Of a stretch of 5,667 bases of DNA, positions 1 through 5,124 are shown in pieces (position 1 is the first letter of the stretch; the number at the start of each line of letters is the position of its first letter). Source of the DNA: Bdellovibrionales bacterium (GTDB lineage Bacteria; Bdellovibrionota_G; JALEGL01; JAGRAY01); NCBI GenBank assembly GCA_020434375.1, contig JAGRAY010000120.1, positions 1 to 5,667 on the forward strand, given 5' to 3'. Made by a program: the position numbers and the translations under genes. The notes below the pieces were generated by a model that ran no database searches, had not been told where the DNA came from, and saw only the letters and a list, made by a program, of their open reading frames with translations.

Positions 1-180
1 GGTGTTTTTGCAGCTCCAGACATCGTAGAAAGGGAAATAAAAGAACGTTATCATGTTCAAATCGTAGGTCGCTCCGAAACGCTTCGACAGCAAATTTTTG
101 CTATCTCGCTCGAGAGAAAAATTAAACATCCTGGGATTCTTGCTATTTGCGATGTGGCAAGGAAGAGCGTTTTTTCCTAA
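1..180 (+). CDS. nhaR: NhaR-type LysR transcriptional regulator, C-terminal end (5' truncated by window edge)
   Basis: An open frame enters at base 1 and stops at TAA 178-180, giving the last 59 residues of a protein. The visible part reads as the end of a LysR effector-binding domain. The stretch FAISLERKIKHPGILAI followed by an AR..VF terminus is the pattern I associate with NhaR, as is the preceding REIKERYHVQIVGR segment. In Escherichia coli NhaR is a cytoplasmic LysR activator that responds to sodium and alkaline pH and controls the nhaA antiporter gene; the same role here is inferred from family only. The DNA-binding helix-turn-helix is off the window, so the subfamily rests on about one fifth of the protein. 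The 3' end overlaps the convergent hibernation-factor gene by 38 bp. A generic LysR regulator is the alternative. Confidence 0.82.
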   Translation, partial: GVFAAPDIVEREIKERYHVQIVGRSETLRQQIFAISLERKIKHPGILAICDVARKSVFS

Positions 181-583
181 GTTTCGAAGGACCTTTACGA
201 TCTGCCACTGTATTGCGTTTGTGTAACTTTTTTTTAGACAACTTTGTCTTTTTCAAAAACTCTTCTTTCGAAAGACACTTTAGGAGTTCGTTGTCGCGCT
301 CAATAGCTCGAGCCACTGAATTCGCAGCTCGAACACTCGCGCTATCAATAGCCGCCAACAGATTGGAATTGGTCGCTTGTACGCTCACGCGTCTATGCAA
401 ACTAACTTGAATTCGACAATACTTGTTTGGTTTACTGTGATGCTCCTCTGATTTCAACAGATGAATCGTCACACTTTTGATTTGCTCTGCGAAACGATTG
501 AACGCAAAACCAATTCTTAGTTCTACGTGCGCTCGAAGAGCTTTTGTAATTTTAATTCCGTCCGCTTTGAGTTGAATCTTCAT
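143..583 (-). CDS. Short HPF/RaiA-family ribosome hibernation factor with a basic C-terminal tail
   Basis: The protein has 146 residues. Residues 1-100 match the S30AE (HPF/RaiA) fold: an MKIQLKADGI opening strand, a helix with ALRAHVELRI, a SVTIHLL strand, the KYCRIQVSL strand (54-62), and a second helix (AIDSASVRAANSVARAI). Such proteins bind the 30S decoding site when growth stops and block mRNA and tRNA binding. The long-HPF C-terminal dimerisation domain is absent. Instead residues 106-146 form a tail with 18 Lys/Arg among 41 residues, probably disordered and RNA-binding (inference). ATG at 581-583 is the only sensible start, because a stop codon lies in frame seven codons upstream. The Shine-Dalgarno is poor: the nearest GAAGG (599-603) sits 15 nt away. 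The gene converges on and overlaps the NhaR gene, and the terminator at 667-701 separates it from the CsbD-like gene upstream. Confidence 0.88.
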   Translation of the reverse strand: MKIQLKADGIKITKALRAHVELRIGFAFNRFAEQIKSVTIHLLKSEEHHSKPNKYCRIQVSLHRRVSVQATNSNLLAAIDSASVRAANSVARAIERDNELLKCLSKEEFLKKTKLSKKKLHKRNTVADRKGPSKLRKKRSSLPHRK

Positions 584-666
584 AACACAAGCACTGTACC
601 TTCATCATGTGCTTTATGAATATAAGGAAATGTGCGCGAGACACGTTGAGATATTCGGTAGGAGAT

Positions 667-701
667 AAAAAAACCCAAGACCATTTTCACGGTCTTGGGT
701 T
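667..701 (-). terminator. Rho-independent terminator of the CsbD-like gene
   Basis: A perfect 11-bp inverted repeat (672-682 with 691-701, arm AACCCAAGACC) encloses an 8-nt loop. Read on the minus strand the stem runs directly into seven T residues (complement of A667-A673), the classic intrinsic terminator layout. On the plus strand the stem is not followed by T residues, so the direction is clear. It lies about 68 nt downstream of the CsbD-like stop codon and upstream of the hibernation-factor gene on the same strand, so it should insulate the two. Confidence 0.9.
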
Positions 702-769
702 AGCGATCATTCCACACTTCTAGATCACACCAGGGACACTTAACTGGAGAGGAAATCTAAAAATATAAG

Positions 770-1000
770 TTATTTTGAGTTTGCGTTCTGAAAGGTCGCA
801 ATTTCTTTTTCAACATCTGTTTTAGATCTTCCGTATACCGTCGACACTTTATTCGCAAGAATCGACATATCTTTGCCAATGGTTCGTATGTCACCGTCAC
901 TAAGTCTACTCCACTTGGTCTTGATTCTTTCACTCATTGTAGGTGTGGCCTTATTGTTTTCATTTTTATGTTCTGGTTTATGCTCTTTTTTTTCAATCAT
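770..1000 (-). CDS. CsbD-like small stress-response protein
   Basis: The product has 76 residues, close to the 60-80 usual for CsbD-like proteins. Residues 1-22 are a charged, Lys/Glu/Asn-rich leader. Residues 23-72 carry the family pattern: ERIKTKWSRLSDGDI, then a predicted helix leading to YGRSKTDVEKEIATF, matching the K.KW..L.DDD...I and YG.SKEEAEKE..F signatures of CsbD. CsbD was described as a sigma-B-controlled general stress protein in Bacillus subtilis; family members are stress-induced in many bacteria but their biochemical role is unknown. The start is firm: AAGGAGA (complement of 1007-1013) sits 6 nt before ATG 998-1000. The gene appears monocistronic, with a terminator at 667-701. 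No signal peptide or membrane segment is seen, so the protein is probably cytoplasmic. Confidence 0.85.
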   Translation of the reverse strand: MIEKKEHKPEHKNENNKATPTMSERIKTKWSRLSDGDIRTIGKDMSILANKVSTVYGRSKTDVEKEIATFQNANSK

Positions 1001-1045
1001 ATGTTTTCTCCTTGTGAATTGTATTTATTTGACTCTATGACATTA

Positions 1046-1080
1046 TTTATATGCCTTTGTAATTCTCACGAATATGAGAA
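1046..1080 (-). promoter_or_regulatory. Candidate promoter and operator of the CsbD-like gene
   Basis: On the minus strand a TATAAA hexamer (complement of 1046-1051) lies about 46 nt upstream of the start codon, giving a likely leader of roughly 39 nt. No good -35 box is present at 16-18 nt spacing. Instead a perfect dyad TTCTCA-N6-TGAGAA (1063-1080) covers the -35 region. A dyad in place of a recognisable -35 element would suit an activator-dependent or alternative-sigma promoter. This is inference from sequence layout only; the dyad arms are just 6 bp. Confidence 0.3.
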
Positions 1081-1086
1081 AATGCA

Positions 1087-1102
1087 ATCGACATAAGTCG
1101 AT
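1087..1102. repeat. Inverted repeat ATCGAC-N4-GTCGAT
   Basis: Perfect 6-bp arms (1087-1092 and 1097-1102) with a 4-nt ATAA spacer lie just upstream of the dyad at 1063-1080. It could be a protein-binding dyad or a small RNA hairpin. No T-tract follows on either strand, so it is not a terminator. Confidence 0.45.
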
Positions 1103-1111
1103 AAAAGCGAA

Positions 1112-1136
1112 GGGTGCATCTAAAACGATGGCACCC
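1112..1136. repeat. GC-rich inverted repeat (hairpin) between the divergent genes
   Basis: GGGTGCATC (1112-1120) pairs with GAT-G-GCACCC (1127-1136), giving a 9-bp stem with a single bulged G at 1130 and a 6-nt loop TAAAAC. Read on the minus strand it is followed by TTCGCTTTTAT, a weak T-rich stretch, so it could terminate minus-strand transcription coming from within the CBS gene. On the plus strand there is no T-tract. Its role is open: weak terminator, leader hairpin or part of a small RNA. The rest of the gap up to 1273 is AT-rich, and I found no convincing sigma-70 promoter for the CBS gene in it. Confidence 0.5.
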
Positions 1137-1273
1137 ATATTTGATGAGTATTCCTGCCCGTTTCTGGTTTTAAAAAATATAAAATCCACATTTTGTTAAA
1201 AAGACCAATCATGAAACATTTTGATAATTCCGAACAATAACATTCACATTCTCTTATTTTCTTTAGGTTTATT

Positions 1274-1834
1274 TTGAGCAATACGATCTGTATGCATAGA
1301 ACTAATTCAACTGTTTCTCATCCAGAACAAGTGGGCTTACTTGACTCAATAAAAGAAGTGATTCCTGTCATGTCTTCATACTACTCTGTGGCTAAGGCAA
1401 CCAAGCATTTACAGGATTTGGAGCAACATTACCTTGTGATTAATGAGGGTGAAACGCCTATTGCTATTGCTTGCTCTTGCGAATTAGCTTTAGCTGATCA
1501 ACATTCGAAGTTAGTTTCCTATACTAATGGTCCGGTGATCGTTATTTCCTATGCTGCTTCTCTAGATGAAACTGCGGCTTCAATGTTGAAACATTCCATA
1601 GGGTGTCTTCCTGTAATGTGTGGAGAACAAATGATTGGATTAGTGACGCGATCTCATTTAACAAATGCAGGGTTGCTATACGAGTCCATATCCGATGTTC
1701 CCGAATGCCTGGCCTGCAAAAGTGATAAACATGTGCAAGTCCTGGATGTGAACACACGCGTTGCATTCTGCAGAGAGTGTATGGACCATATGAACGAATA
1801 TATCCGTCACGCTGAATGCGGAGGGGACGGATGA
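1274..1834 (+). CDS. CBS-pair protein with C-terminal zinc-ribbon-like motif
   Basis: The product has 186 residues and is probably cytoplasmic. Two CBS motifs form one Bateman module: roughly residues 28-80 (VIPVMSSYYSVAKATKHL, then YLVINEGETPIAIA) and 86-137 (SLDETAASMLKHSIGCLPVM, then GEQMIGLVTRSHL). CBS pairs generally bind adenosine-containing ligands such as AMP, ATP or SAM and transmit that signal to a partner. Residues 145-169 hold C145-x2-C148 and C166-x2-C169, separated by 17 residues, a typical zinc-knuckle arrangement. The start is probably TTG at 1274, with AGG (1265-1267) 6 nt upstream. ATG at 1292, six codons in, is the alternative but has a poorer ribosome site. The stop TGA overlaps the methyltransferase start as ATGA, suggesting translational coupling. 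The ligand and partner cannot be read from sequence. Confidence 0.85.
   Translation: MSNTICMHRTNSTVSHPEQVGLLDSIKEVIPVMSSYYSVAKATKHLQDLEQHYLVINEGETPIAIACSCELALADQHSKLVSYTNGPVIVISYAASLDETAASMLKHSIGCLPVMCGEQMIGLVTRSHLTNAGLLYESISDVPECLACKSDKHVQVLDVNTRVAFCRECMDHMNEYIRHAECGGDG
1820..1824 (+). promoter_or_regulatory. Shine-Dalgarno GGAGG that fixes the methyltransferase start
   Basis: GGAGG lies inside the last codons of the CBS gene and 6 nt before ATG 1831, an ideal distance. The in-frame ATG at 1816 lies upstream of this site and would place the ribosome-binding sequence inside the coding region, so 1831 is preferred. Confidence 0.85.
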
Positions 1835-2721
1835 AAGAAATGACATTCAATGGCAAGGATGCTTTGGAGCGCTGGGAGTCCGAAGGAGGAAGCTACAAGA
1901 TAAAAAAAGAAGACCTTTCTCCATATATTCACGGATTTTCTCACAAAGAACAGCTTCGCTTAAAACGACAAGCGGAATTTTCAGAAGCACTTGTTTACCA
2001 AGATATCGACTTTTCTCAGGCTCAAAGAATTCTCGAGATTGGATCAGGAGTGGGTGCACAAAGCGAAATTTTGCTAAGAAGATTTCCTAAAATCCATCTC
2101 ACTTGTATCGATCGCAGCTATCCTCAAATTCAGGCAGCTCATAAATATTTAGCTCATTTTAGGGACCTTTTTAATCGCTACGAAATTCACAATATGGATG
2201 CAACTCAATTGAGATTTTCTGACAACTCGTTTGATGCCATTTTCATTTGCTGGACTCTTGAACACATCGCTCATCCCTTTGATGTATTAAAAGAAGCTCA
2301 CCGCGTATTAAAACCCGATGGAAAAATTTTTGTCACTGAAGTGATGAATTTTAGCTTTTTCTTGGACCCTTACTCGCCGCATTTATGGAAGTATTGGATG
2401 GCCTTCAACGACTATCAAAATGATGTTACCGGAAATCCTTTTATTGGAGCAACTCTTGGAAATTTATTTATCGATGCAGGATTTTCTGACATCATTACCA
2501 ACGTAAAATACTGGCATTTAGATCGTCGACAGGCCAATCGTCGAAACGAGATCCTAGACTACTGGAAAGAACTCCTATTTAGTGCCGAACAAATTTTACT
2601 TAGAGGCGGCTATGTTGATCTCAAAACGATAGAACTTGCAAAAAATGAAATCAACGAAGTCAAAAACAAACAAGACGCCGTTTTCTTTTACGCATTCATG
2701 CAAGCCAGCGGGACTAAATAG
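1831..2721 (+). CDS. Class I SAM-dependent methyltransferase
   Basis: From ATG 1831 the protein has 296 residues. The Rossmann-type core spans about residues 65-175. Motif I is ILEIGSGVG (67-75), the SAM glycine loop. The acidic residue ending strand 2 is D94 (CIDRS). D123 in NMDAT fits the adenine-contacting position. FDAIFICWTLEHI (134-146) is the strand-4 region, and RVLKPDGKIFVTE (158-170) is the post-motif III signature of the Methyltransf_11/25 type. An AGF turn at 216-218 is also typical. N- and C-terminal extensions, the latter strongly helical with many charged residues, probably define the substrate, which I cannot name; small molecules, lipids or quinones are all possible for this fold. 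The gene starts within the stop codon of the CBS gene (ATGA) and has its own GGAGG, so the two products are probably made together. Confidence 0.9.
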   Translation: MKEMTFNGKDALERWESEGGSYKIKKEDLSPYIHGFSHKEQLRLKRQAEFSEALVYQDIDFSQAQRILEIGSGVGAQSEILLRRFPKIHLTCIDRSYPQIQAAHKYLAHFRDLFNRYEIHNMDATQLRFSDNSFDAIFICWTLEHIAHPFDVLKEAHRVLKPDGKIFVTEVMNFSFFLDPYSPHLWKYWMAFNDYQNDVTGNPFIGATLGNLFIDAGFSDIITNVKYWHLDRRQANRRNEILDYWKELLFSAEQILLRGGYVDLKTIELAKNEINEVKNKQDAVFFYAFMQASGTK

Positions 2722-2868
2722 GAATCGATGGACGTAAGACGTAACTTATTTATGATCAAATCTGCGCCACGACCATCTTCTATGTGACCGCTTTTGGATC
2801 GATATTTGAATGGAATAATACGCTTGGTACTTTTTGAGAACTGAAGGTAACCTATTCGTTGCAATTAA

Positions 2869-4275
2869 ATGCCACGTCATATAGCAACCATCATCTTTTT
2901 GTCTTTACTCAGTCTGTGCTGGGGTTTGGTTGCATATTGTCTGGGTGTAATTGGAATCAGTACGGATGATTTCATGCGTATTACACTTGCCGCACAATGG
3001 GCTGATCAACCTAAACTCATTCAATTTGGAAATTGGCCTCCTCTATTTAGTGTGATTTATGGGGCCATCATTCGCGTTATTCCATTTCCCATGGAAGTCG
3101 GCCATGTGCTTACGGCACTTTGTTCGAGCCTGGTCGTGTTTCTTTCTGCTTTATTCTCAAAAATGGTGTTTAGATCTTTTCCCATCGCGATTTTAACCGC
3201 TGTGCTTATCACTTTTAACTCACTTCACCTCTCTTTAGCTGCATCGATGTTAAGTGAACCTTTTTATACCGCGCTTTTACTGGCATTTTTAATGAGTGCA
3301 TGGAAGTGGTCAATGAGTCATCAGCGCCAGTGGCTATGGTGCGCCATATTTTTTGGCATTCTGATGACGATGCTCAGAACGGATGGAACACCCATTGTGT
3401 TAGTTTTTGGACTTTGGTTGATTTGGCGACAACCTGGTTGGAAGTCTGTTGGTATATTGTTGCTCCTTTTAACGTTTCCTCTCTTGTGGGTCTCAATCTT
3501 ATGGAAAGAATTTGCCTCGCTGCCAACGCTTCTAAAATTATACGCCGAAGACTCCAGGCGCTTTTATGCTTCGGTGCCCTATTGGAATTGGATTCCGCTC
3601 CTTTCACTTTGTAAGTTTTTTCTATTGGGATTGATATCAATGAGCATCCTCTTGGGTCTTTGGAAACGAATTGATCAACACGCTCGTGCAATTGTTTTAA
3701 TTGCTCTGTTCTGTGCCATATCGCAGCTCTATCTTCTCTGGAATCGTGTCTCCACTGTGTTTCCGGAGAGAACATTGTACACGGTGGGCATCCTTTTCAC
3801 CATTATTGAGGCGTTTGCAGTTTACTCACTTTGGAAAATAAAACCTCGTTTGAGAATATTAGTTGCTTTTGCGCTGATACTTCATTTTGCTTTTCAAATT
3901 TATTTCGGAAAGGAAATTACACCAAACTATAGCCAGAAAATGGTCGATATTGGCAACCGCCTTAAATCTTGCCTATTGCTGCAGTCGAATCTTAAAACTC
4001 AACGTATCGCAACCGATTTAGAAGATGCCCGCTATGGCGTCGTGGCCGCCATCAGTGGCGCACCAGGTAGATTTACGCGCTTTCAATTTGATTCGGTCAA
4101 CCATCAAGTTTCAATAAAAGACCCAAAGCCTATTCCAAAATATTTTCTTGTAGGCTCCGAAGAAGCAGCAAAATATATTCGCGGTGCTTGGAAAACATCG
4201 GCAATGATAAAACTCCAGTCTCTTTGGTTCATTTCTGATAACCAAAAAGTGATCTTCGAACTTACTAAAAACTAA
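2869..4275 (+). CDS. GT-C-type glycosyltransferase-like integral membrane protein
   Basis: The protein has 468 residues with about 11-12 hydrophobic segments between residues 5 and 346, then a soluble C-terminal part (about 348-468). Features of GT-C enzymes (ArnT/PMT/GT39-like) are visible: D33-D34 just after the first membrane segment, in the position of the conserved catalytic acidic pair; NWPPLFSVIYG (56-65), like the family's PPL...YG motif; SEPFYTALL (129-137); R170-T-D-G; and PERTLYTVGILF (299-310). Such enzymes use polyprenyl-phosphate sugars to glycosylate lipids, polymers or proteins on the outer face of the inner membrane. Donor and acceptor are not deducible. TAA lies directly upstream in frame, so ATG 2869 is the earliest start, yet the nearest Shine-Dalgarno-like AAGG is about 21 nt away, implying weak or atypical initiation. 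It is 147 bp from the methyltransferase, so co-transcription is possible but not shown. Confidence 0.75.
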   Translation: MPRHIATIIFLSLLSLCWGLVAYCLGVIGISTDDFMRITLAAQWADQPKLIQFGNWPPLFSVIYGAIIRVIPFPMEVGHVLTALCSSLVVFLSALFSKMVFRSFPIAILTAVLITFNSLHLSLAASMLSEPFYTALLLAFLMSAWKWSMSHQRQWLWCAIFFGILMTMLRTDGTPIVLVFGLWLIWRQPGWKSVGILLLLLTFPLLWVSILWKEFASLPTLLKLYAEDSRRFYASVPYWNWIPLLSLCKFFLLGLISMSILLGLWKRIDQHARAIVLIALFCAISQLYLLWNRVSTVFPERTLYTVGILFTIIEAFAVYSLWKIKPRLRILVAFALILHFAFQIYFGKEITPNYSQKMVDIGNRLKSCLLLQSNLKTQRIATDLEDARYGVVAAISGAPGRFTRFQFDSVNHQVSIKDPKPIPKYFLVGSEEAAKYIRGAWKTSAMIKLQSLWFISDNQKVIFELTKN

Positions 4276-4280
4276 TAGTT

Positions 4281-5054
4281 TTATCGGCCGCCTAACGACG
4301 CATTAATTTGATTCATAATCAAAGAACTTTGCTCGATCATTTGAGTCGCAGATTGAATAGAAGAAATTATAAGTAGCATTTTTCTGGCTTTGAAAATGCT
4401 ATCGACATCATCAAGTTTGTTCACTAAGCCATAGAATGGATATTTGAGATTTAGACTACCTCCCGGATGAAAATATTTATCAGCTTCAAACAAGTCTTTT
4501 CGACGCAAAGCTAATAACAACTGTAGTTTCGCCAGAGAGTCGACTTCAAACTGATCGGCGTAATAAAAGCCTAGGTTGCGAACTAGTTCATTGTCCTTAA
4601 AGATCTTTTTTACTTCATCACTCGTGAATCGCTCTTGGCTCTCGAGGTCTTCAGTAATAAATAGCCTGTCAGGAATCAACCTTAACAATATCTCAGAGGC
4701 ATTGACAAACAACATACGATCTATATTTTTTCGACTGATCGATAGATTTTTGACCTTGATTAATAGCTTGTTGTACCGGCTAACCATTTCGTCTTCAGAA
4801 TCTTCTTCTTCTTTTTCTGATGAGGCCAATGATTTTAATATTTCTGATTGAATCACTGATGTTTTAGTCAAGAATTGGTCAACGTCGCGCACATAAGATT
4901 TTGGCTTCCTATAGGTTTTCATTTCTACGCGCTGGATAAGGCGTTCAAGATCGTCCAACATATTATCTAATGGCGACGTTTGGGCGAGCGCAGAACTGAA
5001 CAGTCCTACCCAAAGAAACAAGAATATAAAACGATTAAATATATTTTTTCCCAT
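4281..5054 (-). CDS. Secreted protein of unknown function
   Basis: I do not recognise this 257-residue protein. It starts with a clear Sec signal peptide: basic MGKNIFNR, a hydrophobic core (FIFLFLWVGLF), and a likely signal peptidase I site after SALA (residue 24), so it should be periplasmic or exported. It has no lipobox cysteine near the cleavage site. The mature part is almost wholly helical in character, with an acidic run at E80-E89 and a short non-helical insert around HPGGSLNLKYPFYG (196-209). No catalytic motif or repeat is seen. The start is supported by AAGGGGAG (complement of 5058-5065) just before ATG 5052-5054. It is 58 bp downstream of the HAD gene on the same strand and ends 5 bp from the convergent glycosyltransferase gene. 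Confidence 0.8.
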   Translation of the reverse strand: MGKNIFNRFIFLFLWVGLFSSALAQTSPLDNMLDDLERLIQRVEMKTYRKPKSYVRDVDQFLTKTSVIQSEILKSLASSEKEEEDSEDEMVSRYNKLLIKVKNLSISRKNIDRMLFVNASEILLRLIPDRLFITEDLESQERFTSDEVKKIFKDNELVRNLGFYYADQFEVDSLAKLQLLLALRRKDLFEADKYFHPGGSLNLKYPFYGLVNKLDDVDSIFKARKMLLIISSIQSATQMIEQSSLIMNQINASLGGR

Positions 5055-5096
5055 AAACTCCCCTTAAGAGAAGCTTATATCACGAAACGACGCTAT

Positions 5097-5124
5097 GCGC
5101 TAATTCATTTTTTCAGATTAGCGC
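5097..5124. repeat. Perfect 8-bp inverted repeat at the HAD stop codon
   Basis: GCGCTAAT (5097-5104) and ATTAGCGC (5117-5124) are exact inverted copies separated by 12 nt. The right arm lies in the last codons of the HAD gene, and the stop codon falls in the spacer. On the plus strand the stem is followed by TTTTCGTTTTTC, terminator-like, but no plus-strand gene precedes it. On the minus strand there is no T-tract. It may be an mRNA 3'-end hairpin between the HAD gene and the secreted-protein gene, or chance. Confidence 0.45.

Noticed and set aside
147..410. Plus-strand 87-residue open frame
   Set aside because: It is a shadow of the hibernation-factor gene, with no family resemblance and no ribosome site; the real plus-strand coding here is the end of the NhaR-type gene in another frame.
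1816..1830. Upstream ATG adding five residues (MRRGR) to the methyltransferase
   Set aside because: The GGAGG at 1820-1824 lies inside this extension and is ideally placed for ATG 1831, which also forms the ATGA overlap with the CBS gene.
1542..1856. Minus-strand 104-residue frame across the CBS gene
   Set aside because: It lies antisense to a well-supported gene, has no recognisable domain, and its composition is not protein-like.
2731..2744. Tandem GACGTAA repeat after the methyltransferase
   Set aside because: Only two 7-bp copies; too short to distinguish from chance and not associated with any other element.
2794..2821. Possible promoter (TTGGAT, 16 nt, TAATAC) before the glycosyltransferase
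   Set aside because: Each hexamer matches the sigma-70 consensus at only about half its positions; such matches are common in AT-rich DNA. I saw no terminator in the 2722-2868 gap either.
3300..3775. Plus- and minus-strand frames inside the glycosyltransferase gene
   Set aside because: They overlap a full-length membrane protein with clear family motifs; the shadows lack motifs and ribosome sites.
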